The notes below the pieces were generated by a model. It saw only the letters and a program-made list of their open reading frames with translations. It was not told the origin of the DNA and searched no databases. A stretch of 64,000 nt of DNA. Source: Azotobacter vinelandii CA. GTDB lineage: Bacteria > Pseudomonadota > Gammaproteobacteria > Pseudomonadales > Pseudomonadaceae. The stretch is taken from the NCBI RefSeq assembly GCF_000380335.1, contig NC_021149.1, positions 372,001 to 436,000 of the forward strand, in the 5' to 3' direction. How positions within the stretch are numbered: position 1 is the stretch's first letter; each line of letters begins with the position of its first letter. A program made the translations under genes and the position numbers. Below, piece after piece: positions 43,658 to 53,392 of the stretch.

Positions 43658-44488
43658 ATGGTTGCGCCAGATCCTTTCCTGCCGCAGCCCTACCGGGTCG
43701 AGCGGCGCCGCCGCGAGCTGGTCGGCGCGGTGACCCTGGAGCTCGCTCCGCTGGTCGGCGCCCGTCCGGACTTCGCGCCCGGCCAGTTCAACATGCTCTA
43801 CGTGTTCGGCGTCGGCGAGGTGGCCATCAGCCTGAGCGGCGACGCCGAGCGCGGCACGACCTTCGTGCACACGGTGCGCAACGTCGGCGCGGTCAGCGGC
43901 GCGCTGACCCGGCTGGAAGTCGGTGCGAGCGTCGGCGTACGCGGCCCCTTCGGCCGCGGCTGGCCGCTGACCGGGGCCGAGGGCGCGGACCTGCTGCTGG
44001 TCGCCGGCGGGCTCGGCCTCGCGCCGCTGCGCCCGGCGCTCTACGCGATCCTCGCCCGGCGCGAACGCTACGGCCGGGTGCTGATCATGGTCGGCAGCCG
44101 CAGCCCCGAGGACATCCTCTACCGGCGCGAACTGGAGCATTGGCGCAGGCGTCCGGACCTGGAAGTGCTGCTGACCGTCGACCATGCCGACGCCGACTGG
44201 CACGGCCATGTCGGCGTGGTGCCGGCGCTGATCCCGCATGCCGGCCTCGACCCCGCCCGGACGCTGGCGCTGGTCTGCGGGCCGGAGGTGATGATGCGCT
44301 TCGCCGCCAATGCCCTGCTCGCCGCCGGGATCGGGCCCGGGCGCATCCACCTGTCCATGGAGCGCAACATGAAGTGCGCCGTCGGCCAGTGCGGCCACTG
44401 CCAGTTCGGGCCGTTCTTCGTCTGCAAGGACGGGCCGGTGCTGGGCCTCGATCGCATCGGCGGCATCCTCGCCGTGCCGGAGATCTGA
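43658..44488 (+). CDS. Group 3b hydrogenase FAD/NAD(P)-binding (gamma) subunit
   Basis: 276 residues from ATG 43658, seven bases after GGAAAG. It is a ferredoxin-NADP-reductase fold: the FAD part with [20 protein letters not shown], the NAD(P) part with [20 protein letters not shown], and a C-terminal [2Fe-2S] cluster with [18 protein letters not shown]. It exchanges electrons with NAD(P)H. The same family includes sulfhydrogenase and dihydroorotate dehydrogenase electron-transfer subunits, but the context makes the hydrogenase role nearly certain. Confidence 0.92.
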   Translation: MVAPDPFLPQPYRVERRRRELVGAVTLELAPLVGARPDFAPGQFNMLYVFGVGEVAISLSGDAERGTTFVHTVRNVGAVSGALTRLEVGASVGVRGPFGRGWPLTGAEGADLLLVAGGLGLAPLRPALYAILARRERYGRVLIMVGSRSPEDILYRRELEHWRRRPDLEVLLTVDHADADWHGHVGVVPALIPHAGLDPARTLALVCGPEVMMRFAANALLAAGIGPGRIHLSMERNMKCAVGQCGHCQFGPFFVCKDGPVLGLDRIGGILAVPEI

Positions 44489-44489
44489 C

Positions 44490-45260
44490 ATGCGCACCAA
44501 GCCACGCCTGGCGGTCTGGAAGTTCGCCTCCTGCGACGGCTGTCAACTGTCGTTGCTCGACTGCGAGGACGAGTTGCTGTCGCTCGCCGGGGCCGTGGAG
44601 ATCGCCTACTTCGCCGAGGCCTCCAGCGCCATGGAGGACGGCCCCTACGACCTCTCGCTGGTGGAGGGCTCGGTCACCACGGCCCATGACGCCGAGCGCA
44701 TCCGCGAGGTGCGCCGGCAATCGAAGCTCCTCGTCACCATCGGCGCCTGCGCCACCGCCGGAGGCATCCAGGCGCTGCGCAACTTCGCCGACGTGAACGA
44801 CTATCTCGCGGTCGTCTACGCCTCGCCGCGCTACATCGAGACTCTGGCCACCTCGACGCCGATCGCCGCCCACGTGCCGGTGGACTTCGAGTTGCGCGGC
44901 TGCCCGATCAACAAGGTGCAGCTCCTGGAGGTGATCGCGGCTTTCCTCGCCGGGCGCAAGCCGGCGATCCCCACCTACAGCGTGTGCATCGAGTGCAAGC
45001 GGCGCGGCAACCTCTGCGTGATGGTGCAGGGCACGCCCTGCCTGGGGCCGGTGACCCAGGCCGGCTGCGGCGCGCTCTGTCCGGGCTGCCGGCGCGGCTG
45101 CTACGGCTGCTACGGGCCGATGGAAACCCCCGACACCGCCATGCTGGCGCGCCAGTGGAGCGCCATGGGCGTCGCGTCGCGCGACATCCGCCGCGCCTTC
45201 CACAGCTTCAATGCCTGGGCGCCGGCGTTCCGCGAGGAGGGCGAGGCCCATGACGACTAA
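44490..45260 (+). CDS. Group 3b [NiFe]-hydrogenase small (delta) subunit
   Basis: 256 residues. The proximal [4Fe-4S] site begins with [16 protein letters not shown] at residues 12-27, and [13 protein letters not shown] gives its third Cys. The C-terminal half has a Cys-rich run ([32 protein letters not shown]), as in this soluble group. No Tat signal is present, unlike membrane uptake hydrogenase small subunits, so the enzyme is cytoplasmic. It starts one base after the gamma gene and overlaps the large subunit gene by 11 bp. Confidence 0.92.
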   Translation: MRTKPRLAVWKFASCDGCQLSLLDCEDELLSLAGAVEIAYFAEASSAMEDGPYDLSLVEGSVTTAHDAERIREVRRQSKLLVTIGACATAGGIQALRNFADVNDYLAVVYASPRYIETLATSTPIAAHVPVDFELRGCPINKVQLLEVIAAFLAGRKPAIPTYSVCIECKRRGNLCVMVQGTPCLGPVTQAGCGALCPGCRRGCYGCYGPMETPDTAMLARQWSAMGVASRDIRRAFHSFNAWAPAFREEGEAHDD

Positions 45261-46539
45261 GCGGATTCGGGTCGACTACATGGCCCGCGTCGAGGGCGAG
45301 GGCTCCCTCGACCTGCACATCGAAGGCGACCGGGTCGTCGCGGCGCGGCTCGGCATCTTCGAGCCGCCGCGCTTCTTCGAGGCCTTCCTGCGCGGGCGCG
45401 GCCATGCCGAGGTGGCGGACATGGTGGCGCGGATCTGTGGCATCTGCCCGGTGGCCTACCAGATGAGCGCGGTGCACGCCCTGGAAAACGCCTTCGGCGT
45501 GCGGGTCGAGGGGCAATTGCGCGCGCTGCGCCGGTTGCTCTACTGCGGCGAGTGGATCGAAAGCCACGCGCTGCATGTGGTGATGCTGCACGCCCCGGAC
45601 TTTCTCGGCTATCCGGACGCGATCCGCATGGCGGCCGGGCACGGCGACCGGGTGCGCGACGCCCTGGCGCTGAAGAAGGCCGGCAACTCGATAATCCGCC
45701 TGCTCGGCGGGCGCGAGATCCACCCGGTCAACGTCCGGGTCGGCGGCTTCTACCGCGTGCCGAGCCGCGCCGAGCTGGCGCCGCTGGCCGAGGAACTGGA
45801 TCGGGCCCGCGACATCGCCGTCGGGCTGGTGCGCTGGGTGGCGGGCTTTCCCTTTCCGCACATCGAACGGGACTACGAGTTCGTCGCCCTGCGCCATCCG
45901 CACGAATACCCGCTCAACGAGGGACGGCTGGTATCCAGCCGCGGCCTCGATATCGACATCGCCGATTACGAGACGGAGTTCGAGGAGCGCCAAGTGCCGC
46001 ACTCGACGGCGCTGCACTCGCATCTCAAGCGCCGTGGCGCCTATCTGGTCGGGCCGTTGGCGCGCTACGCGCTGAACTTCGACCGATTGCCGGAACATAT
46101 CCGGGCGCTCGCCGGCGAGGTCGGCCTCGGTCCGCTGTGCCGCAATCCGTTCCAGAGCATCGTCGTGCGCGCCCTGGAAATCCTCTACGCCTGCGAGGAG
46201 GCGCTGGCCATCATCGCCGCCTACCGGCCGCCGGACATGGCCTGCGTGCCGCTGGAGCCACGCGCCGCGACAGGTTTTGGCTGCACCGAGGCGCCGCGCG
46301 GCACCCTCTGGCACCGTTATGAACTGTCCGCCGACGGTTCCGTCGAGGCCGCGCGCATCGTCCCGCCCACCGCGCAGAACCAGCCGAGCATCGAGGCGGA
46401 CCTGGAGGCGGTCGCCACGTCGCTGCTCGACCAGCCGGAGGAGGTCATCCGTCGGCGCTGCGAGCTGAGCATCCGCAACCACGACCCCTGCATCTCCTGC
46501 GCGACCCACTTTCTCAAGCTGTCCGTGCACCGCGCATGA
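45250..46539 (+). CDS. Group 3b [NiFe]-hydrogenase large (alpha) subunit
   Basis: 429 residues. The Ni-Fe site Cys pairs are both present: [19 protein letters not shown] near residue 60 and DPCISCATH near the C-terminus. Nine residues follow that His (FLKLSVHRA), a C-terminal extension expected to be cut off by the protease encoded next. The enzyme oxidises H2 or evolves it with NAD(P)H. The start at 45250 lies within the delta gene; a longer frame exists but [18 protein letters not shown] is the family N-terminus. Hyp maturation genes are not in the window. Confidence 0.93.
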   Translation: MTTKRIRVDYMARVEGEGSLDLHIEGDRVVAARLGIFEPPRFFEAFLRGRGHAEVADMVARICGICPVAYQMSAVHALENAFGVRVEGQLRALRRLLYCGEWIESHALHVVMLHAPDFLGYPDAIRMAAGHGDRVRDALALKKAGNSIIRLLGGREIHPVNVRVGGFYRVPSRAELAPLAEELDRARDIAVGLVRWVAGFPFPHIERDYEFVALRHPHEYPLNEGRLVSSRGLDIDIADYETEFEERQVPHSTALHSHLKRRGAYLVGPLARYALNFDRLPEHIRALAGEVGLGPLCRNPFQSIVVRALEILYACEEALAIIAAYRPPDMACVPLEPRAATGFGCTEAPRGTLWHRYELSADGSVEAARIVPPTAQNQPSIEADLEAVATSLLDQPEEVIRRRCELSIRNHDPCISCATHFLKLSVHRA

Positions 46540-47018
46540 ACGCTCGGATAGTGCTGCTCGCGTTGGGCAACCCGGAGCGCGGCGACGACGGCGCCGGCCC
46601 GGCGGTCGCCGCCCGGTTGCGTGGCCGGCTACCGGCGGGCGTTGCGTTGCGGCTGTGCGATGGCGACCTGCTGGGGCAGATCGAGACATGGCGCGATCTG
46701 GAAGCGCTGGTCTGCGTCGATGCCTCGGCGCCGCAAGGCGAGCCAGGGCGCATCCGTCGTCTCGATCCGGGCGCGGACGGTCTGTTTCGGGATATTTCGC
46801 TCACTTCCAGCCATGGCTTCGGCCTGGCCGAGGCGCTGGGACTGGCCCGCACCCTCGGCCTGGCGCCGCCGCGGGTGGTCGTCTATGCGCTGGAGGGCAG
46901 CCGCTTCACGCCCGGCGCGCCCTTGAGCGGCGCGGTCGCCGCTGCCCTGGACGGGCTCGCCGCACGCCTTCTCGACGAACTCGTCCGCCTGGCGGCGAAA
47001 GCGCCGGCGCGTTCCTGA
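46536..47018 (+). CDS. Hydrogenase maturation endopeptidase
   Basis: 160 residues of the HycI/HoxW/HupD protease family. The motif [20 protein letters not shown] opens the protein; a metal-ligand Asp in VCVDASAPQ and a His in [12 protein letters not shown] complete the nickel-sensing site. It removes the C-terminal tail of the hydrogenase large subunit after Ni insertion. It overlaps the large-subunit stop by 4 bp and ends the operon. Confidence 0.9.
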   Translation: MNARIVLLALGNPERGDDGAGPAVAARLRGRLPAGVALRLCDGDLLGQIETWRDLEALVCVDASAPQGEPGRIRRLDPGADGLFRDISLTSSHGFGLAEALGLARTLGLAPPRVVVYALEGSRFTPGAPLSGAVAAALDGLAARLLDELVRLAAKAPARS

Positions 47019-47163
47019 GGTCGCCGGGCGGCCCGTCACTTGCGACGGAAATTCATGGCATCCGGCCATATTTCAGTTTGACGAAGTTTTCACCGCCGCT
47101 GCGGCATAGTCCTCGCCAAGGCCGGGCGAGCCCGGCATCCGCACGCAGCGATCGAGGAACTTC

Positions 47164-48933
47164 ATGGCGACGACGAAATCCGCACCCGCCGGGCGCGGCG
47201 GCATCGACTGGGCCGGGCTGGGCTGGATGTTCCTGTTCTTCTGGTATTTCTCCGGGGTGACCCAGGCGCTGATCTGGGCCTCGGGCATCGCCGGCTCCAC
47301 CGGTTCCCGCCAGGCCCTGCTGGCCAGCGTCCTGTGGCTGATCCCGCCGTTGCTGTTTCCCGGCCGCACCCGGTTGCTGGCGGGCGCGATCGGCGCTCTG
47401 CTCTGGCTGTGCTCGCTGGCCGGCTTCGCCTATTTCCTGGTGTACGGCCAGGAGTTCTCGCAGAGCGTCATCTTCATCATGTTCGAGTCGAACGTGAACG
47501 AGGCGAGCGAGTACCTGGGACATTACTTCTCCTGGAGCATCGTGCTGGTCGTCGTCGCCTACGGCCTGGGCGGCTGGCTGCTGTGGCGCAAGGTGCGTCC
47601 GGTGTACCTGCCGCGCCGGGCGGCGCTGCTCGCCAGCCTGCTGCTGTTCACCACCTCGGTCGGCTACCAGGGCGTGCGCCAGCTCCTCAAGCACGAGGAG
47701 TTCCAGGTGGCGCTGGACGACTTCGAGAAGCGCATCGAGGCGGCCTCGCCCTGGCAACTGGTGATCGGCTACCGCCATTACCTGCAGCAACTGGCCAACA
47801 TGGAAGCCTTGCTGGCCAGCAGCGAACGGATTCCGCCGCTGAAGAACCTGGCCGACGTCCACGCCGGGCAGCCCGTGACCCTGGTGCTGGTCATCGGCGA
47901 GTCGACCAACCGCCAGCGCCTGAGCCTCTACGGCTATCCGCGGCCGACCACGCCCAACCTCGACCGGCTGCGCGACGAACTGCAGGTGTTCGACAATGTG
48001 GTCACCCCGCGTCCCTACACCATCGAGGCGCTGCAGCAGGTGCTGACCTTCGCCGACCAAGAGCACCCGGACCTGTACCTGACCACGCCGTCGCTGGTCA
48101 GCGTGATGAAACAGGCCGGCTACAAGACCTACTGGATCACCAACCAGCAGACCATCACCAAGCGCAACACCATGCTCACCACCTTCTCCGAGCAGGCGGA
48201 CGAGCAGTTCTACCTGAACAACAACCGCGACCAGAACGCCCGCCAGTACGACGGCGGCGTGCTCGAACCGTTTTCCAGGGTGCTGGCCGACGACGCGCCG
48301 CGCAAGTTCGTGGTGGTGCACCTGCTGGGCACCCACATGCGTTACCAGTACCGCTATCCGCAGGAGTTCGAGCGCTTCACCGACCGCACCGGCGTGCCGG
48401 ACAGCGTCACCGACGACCAGTTGCCGACCTACAACAGCTACGACAATGCCGTGCTGTACAACGACCACGTGGTGTCCTCGCTGATCGAGCGCTTCCGCGC
48501 CACCGACCCCAACGGCTTTCTGCTGTACCTGGCCGACCACGGCGAGGCGGTGTTCGACGCACCCGACCCCGAGGTGCTGGGCCGCAACGAAGGCGCGCCG
48601 ACCAGCCCGATGTACACCGTGCCCTTCATCCTGTGGAACTCGCCGAAGTGGCGGGCGCAGCAACCGCGCGACTTCGCCACCGCGCTGCACCGCCCCTACA
48701 GCAGTTCGCACTTCATCCACACCTGGGCGGACCTGGCCGGCCTGCGCTTCGACGGGTTCGAGCCGGACAAGAGCCTGGTGAGCGCCGACTTCAAGCGGCG
48801 CCCCCTGCTGATCGGCAATCCGCAGCAGCCGAAGAACCTGATCGACTTCAGCCTGATCAAGCCGAAGAAGCCCGCCGATCCGAGCAGCGAGTTCGCCCAG
48901 CGGGAGCGCGAGGGCAAGGAGCGGCCGCTGTAG
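47164..48933 (+). CDS. Phosphoethanolamine transferase (CptA/EptA-like)
   Basis: 589 residues. Four or five N-terminal membrane helices (to about residue 165) are followed by a periplasmic sulfatase-fold domain: VTLVLVIGESTNRQRLSLYG, PRPTTPNLDRL, then a Thr in NVVTPRPYTIEAL as likely nucleophile, and YLADHGEAVFD for metal binding. These enzymes move phosphoethanolamine from phosphatidylethanolamine onto lipopolysaccharide sugars or lipid A. The CptA group is the closest by the QNA and DAPRKFVVVHLLGTHM segments. It stands alone between the hydrogenase operon and a convergent hydrolase. Confidence 0.85.
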   Translation: MATTKSAPAGRGGIDWAGLGWMFLFFWYFSGVTQALIWASGIAGSTGSRQALLASVLWLIPPLLFPGRTRLLAGAIGALLWLCSLAGFAYFLVYGQEFSQSVIFIMFESNVNEASEYLGHYFSWSIVLVVVAYGLGGWLLWRKVRPVYLPRRAALLASLLLFTTSVGYQGVRQLLKHEEFQVALDDFEKRIEAASPWQLVIGYRHYLQQLANMEALLASSERIPPLKNLADVHAGQPVTLVLVIGESTNRQRLSLYGYPRPTTPNLDRLRDELQVFDNVVTPRPYTIEALQQVLTFADQEHPDLYLTTPSLVSVMKQAGYKTYWITNQQTITKRNTMLTTFSEQADEQFYLNNNRDQNARQYDGGVLEPFSRVLADDAPRKFVVVHLLGTHMRYQYRYPQEFERFTDRTGVPDSVTDDQLPTYNSYDNAVLYNDHVVSSLIERFRATDPNGFLLYLADHGEAVFDAPDPEVLGRNEGAPTSPMYTVPFILWNSPKWRAQQPRDFATALHRPYSSSHFIHTWADLAGLRFDGFEPDKSLVSADFKRRPLLIGNPQQPKNLIDFSLIKPKKPADPSSEFAQREREGKERPL

Positions 48934-49026
48934 GTTCTGCCACCGTCCGCCTCCGCCGGAGCGGACGCTTCCGTCGCCGCCGGGTTCGCCCAGCGTTCCC
49001 GCGTCCGCTCCTGGCTGGCGCGAGCC

Positions 49027-50103
49027 TCAGATGTCCTTCACGGGAAGGACCGGGAACCCGGACTCCCGCGGGGCGGCCGTCGGTTCGCGCCACCACGGTT
49101 CCGGCGTTTCGAGCCGGGCCGGCTCGACCGGTTCGCCCAGGCGAGGCATCAGCAGCCCCTCCGGCGCTTTCGCCAGCAGCACGTCCGCCGGCTGGGCCCA
49201 GGGATGCATCGCCAGGTTGAAAGTGCCCCAGTGCACCGGCAGGAAACGTCCGCTGCCCAGTTGCGCCCAGGCCCGCAGGGCGTTGTCCGGCCCCAGGTGC
49301 ACATTTCCCCAGGACGGATGGAAGGCGCCGACCTCGATCATCACCAGATCGAAGGGACCGAGCCGCCGGCCGATCTCGGCGAAGGCCGGCGAGAGCCCGG
49401 TATCGCCACTGAAGAACACGGCATGGCGTTCGCCGCGCAGGGCGAACGACGACCAGAGCGTCGCGTTGCGATCGCGCAGCCCGCGTCCCGAGAAGTGATG
49501 CGACGGCGCGGCGCTGATCGTCAGGCCGCCCGGCAGCACGCTGTGTTCCCACCAGTCGAGCTCGACGATGCGCCCGGCCGGCACGCCCCAGGCTTCCAGG
49601 TGCACTCCGACGCCGAGCGAGGTGACGAAGGGCACCCGCCGCGCGGCCAGCGCCCGGATGCTGGGATAGTCCAGATGGTCGTAGTGGTCGTGCGAGATCA
49701 GCACCGCGTCGAGCGGCGGCAAGGCGTCGATGTCGACCGGCACCGGCTGGAAGCGCCTGGGGCCGGCGAACGGCAACGGCGAGGCGCGCATTCCCCACAC
49801 CGGATCGGTCAGGATTCGCTGGCCGTCGATTTCCAGCAATACGGTCGAATGGCCGAGCCAGGTGGCCCGCAGCCCGGTTTCGACCGGCCGCCTCCAGGTG
49901 GCGCGCGGGTCGCTGGCGGGGAGTGGGCGTTCCGGCGTGCGGCCTTCGCCGCGAAACAGGAAGTCGACCAGCGTCGGCCGATCCGCGGGCTCGCGCCCTG
50001 TGCTGGATGGGTAGGTGTTCACGAAACCGCCATCGGCATACTGCCTGGATGCCTGCATGCGTTCGAGCCTGAATCCATCGGCACGTCGAGCGAAGAAAGC
50101 CAT
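49027..50103 (-). CDS. MBL-fold metal-dependent hydrolase (NAPE-PLD/UlaG-like)
   Basis: 358 residues from ATG 50103, after AGGAGGAGA. The metallo-beta-lactamase motif set is complete: ATWLGHSTVLLEIDGQRILT, VLISHDHYDHLDYPSI, SAAPSHHFSGRG, VFFSGDTGLSPAF, and the final His in PVHWGTFNLAMHP. The lengths and WLGHSTV start resemble NAPE-phospholipase-D-like and outer-membrane-lipid MBL proteins. Substrate uncertain. The C-terminal EPWWREPTAAPRE is Pro-rich. Convergent with the phosphoethanolamine transferase, which suggests, weakly, a lipid-related role. Confidence 0.85.
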   Translation of the reverse strand: MAFFARRADGFRLERMQASRQYADGGFVNTYPSSTGREPADRPTLVDFLFRGEGRTPERPLPASDPRATWRRPVETGLRATWLGHSTVLLEIDGQRILTDPVWGMRASPLPFAGPRRFQPVPVDIDALPPLDAVLISHDHYDHLDYPSIRALAARRVPFVTSLGVGVHLEAWGVPAGRIVELDWWEHSVLPGGLTISAAPSHHFSGRGLRDRNATLWSSFALRGERHAVFFSGDTGLSPAFAEIGRRLGPFDLVMIEVGAFHPSWGNVHLGPDNALRAWAQLGSGRFLPVHWGTFNLAMHPWAQPADVLLAKAPEGLLMPRLGEPVEPARLETPEPWWREPTAAPRESGFPVLPVKDI

Positions 50104-50239
50104 GTTCCGTCTCCTCCTGTCGGTCCGCCGGTCTCGCGAGGCGCGAGCCGAAGAGGTCGGCGTCGGCGAGGACGCCGCCGCCATGCGAGGCTGTCGCGCC
50201 GCATGGGGACGATGCCCGGCGGCCGCCTTTTTCCGGCGC

Positions 50240-50385
50240 ATGCGAAAACGGCGAGGTGATCAACCTCGCCGTTTCGCGTCGTTCAACCGCATCCCTGGTT
50301 CCTCGTCCTGAGGAGGTCGCTATCCTGCGACTTTCCCTGGCCGCCATCCCTGGTCGGCCTGCGTCGTTCCTTCGACGTCTCGGTG
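50240..50385 (-). ncRNA. RsmZ-like small RNA, copy 4
   Basis: About 145 nt read leftwards from near 50385, with -10 TAGATT (50397-50392). Seven or so GGA motifs occur, with hairpins GTCG-AAGGAA-CGAC, GTCGC-AGGAT-AGCGAC and CTCCTCAGGACGAGG. The terminator stem AACGGCGAGGT (50247-50272) is followed by TTTTCG. A GacA box with one changed base lies upstream. It sits between an MBL hydrolase and the coo operon, both on the same strand. Confidence 0.85.
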
Positions 50386-50441
50386 GAAGCAAATCTACTC
50401 TGGTAGCCGCTCCGGGCATATCGGGAGAATGCCCGATCTGC

Positions 50442-50459
50442 TGTAGGCGATGGCTTACA
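50442..50459. promoter_or_regulatory. GacA box of RsmZ-like copy 4
   Basis: TGTAGGC-GATG-GCTTACA has one mismatch in the left arm relative to copies 2 and 3, at the same distance from the predicted start. Confidence 0.8.
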
Positions 50460-50515
50460 GCGGGTAGCCGTCCACCGTTTGCAGCCGTTGGCCGGCCACA
50501 TGCGGGATACGTCGT

Positions 50516-51079
50516 TCAGACCATCATCAGCGCGCCGCCGGCGGCGATGAGCGCGCCGACGCCGCGGGTCAGCAGGGGCAGGCGGCGCTGGACGGTGGTG
50601 GCGAGCAGGCCGCCGGCCAGGTGCAGGGCCAGGCTGGCGGCGAGGAAGCCAGCGGCGAAGGCGGCCGGATCGCCGCTGGCCTCGGCGCCGTGGGCGTGGC
50701 CATGGAACAGGGCGAAGAGCGCGGCCAGGGCCAGAGAGGCTGCGGCCGGCAGGCGTGCGGTGGCGGCGATCAGCAGGCCGAGCAGCAGCACCGAGAGGGC
50801 GATGCCGGTTTCCACCAGCGGCAGGCCGATGCCGTTGGCGCCGAGCAGGAAACCGCCGAGCAGGGCGGCTAGGAAGGCGGCCGGCACGGCGAATTTCAGC
50901 GTGCGCGGCTGCAGGGCGGCCCAGATGCCGATGGCCAGCATCGCCAGCAGGTGGTCGGCGCCGCCGAAGGGATGCAGCAGGCCGGCGACCAGGCCGTTCC
51001 CCTGGTGTCCGGGATGGGCGAAAGCGGCTGCCGGGAGGAAGGCCAGGACGAGCAGGGGCAGGAGGTGGCGTTTCTTCAT
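50516..51079 (-). CDS. hupE: HupE/UreJ-family nickel permease
   Basis: 187 residues with a cleavable signal (MKKRHLLPLLVLAFLPAAAF) and then AHPGHQ, as in HupE. Six membrane helices follow, with the family signature HPFGGADHLLAMLAIGIWAA at about 37-56 and FALFHGHAHGAEA at about 115. The His residues of both motifs bind nickel. HupE imports nickel for metalloenzyme assembly. As the last gene of the coo operon, it would supply nickel for the CODH C-cluster; the soluble hydrogenase could share it. Confidence 0.88.
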   Translation of the reverse strand: MKKRHLLPLLVLAFLPAAAFAHPGHQGNGLVAGLLHPFGGADHLLAMLAIGIWAALQPRTLKFAVPAAFLAALLGGFLLGANGIGLPLVETGIALSVLLLGLLIAATARLPAAASLALAALFALFHGHAHGAEASGDPAAFAAGFLAASLALHLAGGLLATTVQRRLPLLTRGVGALIAAGGALMMV

Positions 51080-51110
51080 GTCGATGGTTCCTGGATCGGT
51101 TCCGACGGGC

Positions 51111-51332
51111 TCAGTCCCGTCCGTCGATGGGGCGCTTCGGGCCCTGGAGGTTGGCATGGGAGTGGTGGTGTACGGCCCCCGGCCCGTGCGCTGCCAGATG
51201 GACATGGAGGTGAGTATGCACCGTGCCGTCGGCATGGATGTGTTCGTGCTCGTGTTCGATGAGCTGTCCCGGCACGGCATGGACATGGCCGATGGACGGG
51301 GATGCGCTGCCGCAGTTGCAGTTCTCGCACAT
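51111..51332 (-). CDS. Histidine-rich nickel-binding peptide (CooJ-like role)
   Basis: 73 residues, fifteen of them His, mostly in alternating runs (EHEHEHIHADGTVHTHLHVH and VHHHSH), with an N-terminal MCENCNC triple-Cys motif. A GAGGAG ribosome site precedes the ATG. The composition points to nickel storage or delivery. It lies between cooC and hupE, where R. rubrum has the His-rich nickel chaperone CooJ, but there is no clear sequence similarity beyond composition and the protein is shorter. It may be an analogue rather than an orthologue. Confidence 0.75.
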   Translation of the reverse strand: MCENCNCGSASPSIGHVHAVPGQLIEHEHEHIHADGTVHTHLHVHLAAHGPGAVHHHSHANLQGPKRPIDGRD

Positions 51333-51358
51333 GGTCGTTCGCTCCTCTTATCTATGCG

Positions 51359-52159
51359 CTATGCCGGTTCGCCGGATCGGGCCAGCCGCTCGATGGCCTC
51401 GGCGATGGCGGCGACTTGCCGGGCCAACTCGGGCGACAGCTCGTACAGCGGCGCGCCGGAGCGGTCGGCGGTCATGGCCGCCGGCGACATCTCCAGGCAG
51501 CCGGCCAGCGGCAGGCTGCCGGCCGTGCCTTCGAAGAACGCCCGGTCCTCGGCGCCGGCTGCCTTGTTGCCGACCAGCAGCAGCCTGTCGATGCCGATGT
51601 CGCGGGCCAGCACCTGTACCTGGCGTACGGTGCGCATGCTGCGGTTGGTCGGTTCGGCCACCGCCAGCATGACGTCGACGGCTTCGGCGGTACCGCGGCC
51701 GAGGTGCTCGACGCCGGCGTAGAGGTCGAGCAGGACCACCTCGTCGCGCTCCAGCAGCACGTGCCTGACCAGTTGCTTGAGCAGGGTGCTGGCCGGGCAG
51801 ATGCAACCCGAGCCGCCCTTCTGCACGGCGCCGAGCAGCAGCAGGCGGATGTCGCCGAGCTTCGCGGAGAAACGCTCGGGGATGTCCGCGACCCTGGGGT
51901 TGAGCTTGAACATCCCGCCGCTGCCGCCGCGCGGATCGCTGCCGGTGCGCTCGGCGATCAGTTCGGCCATCTCGGAGATCGGCAGCAGATCGAGCAGGGC
52001 GGTGTCGGAAAAACCCAGCGCCGGCCCCAGGCAGGGCGAGGGGTCGGCGTCGATGGCCAGGACGCGGCGGCCCTGGCGGGCGTAGTGATGCGCGAGCAGG
52101 GAGGTCAGCGTCGTCTTGCCGACGCCGCCCTTGCCGCTGATGGCGATTTTCAGGCCCAT
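51359..52159 (-). CDS. cooC: CODH nickel-insertion ATPase
   Basis: 266 residues. The deviant Walker A motif ISGKGGVGKTTLTSLLA is at residues 7-23, the switch region VLAIDADPSPCLG follows, and the C-x-C motif of CooC (GSGCICPAS, about residue 115) that binds Ni or Zn between dimer halves is present. CooC hydrolyses ATP while loading nickel into CooS. It overlaps the FAD-oxidoreductase gene by 10 bp and is followed after 26 bp by the His-rich peptide gene, so nickel handling genes are grouped. Confidence 0.93.
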   Translation of the reverse strand: MGLKIAISGKGGVGKTTLTSLLAHHYARQGRRVLAIDADPSPCLGPALGFSDTALLDLLPISEMAELIAERTGSDPRGGSGGMFKLNPRVADIPERFSAKLGDIRLLLLGAVQKGGSGCICPASTLLKQLVRHVLLERDEVVLLDLYAGVEHLGRGTAEAVDVMLAVAEPTNRSMRTVRQVQVLARDIGIDRLLLVGNKAAGAEDRAFFEGTAGSLPLAGCLEMSPAAMTADRSGAPLYELSPELARQVAAIAEAIERLARSGEPA

Positions 52160-53382
52160 TTGACAGCCCTCAGGGGTTCCATGGTGTGGATATAGCCGAA
52201 GCCGGGATGGACCAGATGCGTACCGAAGCGCTCGACGGCGGTGCCTTTCTTCATCATCTCGTGCAGCACGCCGGCGCCATTGATCTCGCCGATCAACTGA
52301 CCGCCGGCCACCCGGCCCGACTCGAGCAGGACCTTGCGCACCGCACCCGCGCCGTCCTGCCAGCGCAGGCAGGTTTCGCCCGTCTGCACGCCGAACGAGG
52401 CGATGGGCATGTCGAAGACGCGCACGACGTTGACCGCTTCCAGTCCCGGATGGCGCCTGTCGATACCCAGCATGTTGCATGCCGCGATCCGCCCGCTGGA
52501 AACCGCGTTCGGCCAGTTGGGCGCGACCCGGTTTTTTTCCGGCGCGTCCGGGCGTTCGATGATGTCGCCGGCGGCGAAGATGTGCTCGACGTTGGTGCGC
52601 ATCCGCGCATCGACCAGGATGCCCCGCTCGCTGGCGATGCCGCTGCCTTCGAGGATCGACAGGTCGGCGCGTACCCCGGCGGCGCAGACGAGCAGTTCGC
52701 AGGGGATCTCGTCGCCGTCGGCGATCACCGCGCGCACGCCGTCCGCGCCTTCGAGGACGCGCTCGACGGCGCAACCGGTGCGCACCCGTACGCCGTGCTC
52801 GACCAGCCGCCGCTCGACGAGGGCGGCCATTTCGCTGTCCAGCATGGCCGGCAGCACATGCTCGCGGGCCTCCAGCAGGGTCACTTCGAGCCCGTGGCGG
52901 ACCAGCGCCTGTGTGGCCTCCAGGCCGATGAAGCCGGAGCCGACGACCACCGCGCGGCGGGCGACCGCGAGCCGCCGCAGGATACCCTCGGCATCGTCCA
53001 GGGTCTTCAGTTCGAACACGCCCCTGGCGCCGGCCAGGCCGGGGATCGGCGGGACGAAGGCCCGCGAGCCGGAGGCGATCAGCAGGCGGTCGTAGGCGAC
53101 CGCCTCGTCCCCGCTCCAGACCCGGCGGGCCGATGGCTCGATCCGTCGCACCGGGCTGCCGTAGCGGATGTCGATGGCGTTGCGGGCGTAGAAATCCGCA
53201 TCGCGCAGGAACAGCCGTTCCCGGGAGACGCTGCCTTCCACGTACTCGGCCAGCGGACAGGGCGAGTAGAAGGGCACCCTTTCCCGGGAGAGCATGACGA
53301 TCTCGCAGCCCCGGTCCCGGGCTCGGAGGGTCTCGGCGGCGGAGATCGCCGCCGGTCCGTTGCCGATGATGACGATCTTCAT
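52150..53382 (-). CDS. FAD/NAD(P) oxidoreductase of the CODH operon
   Basis: 410 residues of the NADH:rubredoxin/ferredoxin reductase and NirB-N-terminal type. The FAD motif IVIIGNGPAAISAAETLRAR opens the protein; the NAD motif AVVVGSGFIGLEATQALV is at about 145; IFAAGDIIE is the second FAD motif near 280. The Cys pair of classical disulfide reductases is absent. It lies 10 bp after cooS and overlaps cooC, so it is a true operon member and the likely electron acceptor from CooF, making NAD(P)H from CO. Such genes accompany cooS in several CODH clusters lacking an Ech-type hydrogenase. Confidence 0.88.
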   Translation of the reverse strand: MKIVIIGNGPAAISAAETLRARDRGCEIVMLSRERVPFYSPCPLAEYVEGSVSRERLFLRDADFYARNAIDIRYGSPVRRIEPSARRVWSGDEAVAYDRLLIASGSRAFVPPIPGLAGARGVFELKTLDDAEGILRRLAVARRAVVVGSGFIGLEATQALVRHGLEVTLLEAREHVLPAMLDSEMAALVERRLVEHGVRVRTGCAVERVLEGADGVRAVIADGDEIPCELLVCAAGVRADLSILEGSGIASERGILVDARMRTNVEHIFAAGDIIERPDAPEKNRVAPNWPNAVSSGRIAACNMLGIDRRHPGLEAVNVVRVFDMPIASFGVQTGETCLRWQDGAGAVRKVLLESGRVAGGQLIGEINGAGVLHEMMKKGTAVERFGTHLVHPGFGYIHTMEPLRAVKWA

Positions 53383-53392
53383 GTCGCCCCCG

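Noticed and set aside
50283..50501. A 72-codon minus-strand ORF over RsmZ-like copy 4
   Set aside because: It spans the promoter and GacA box of the small RNA and has no ribosome site.
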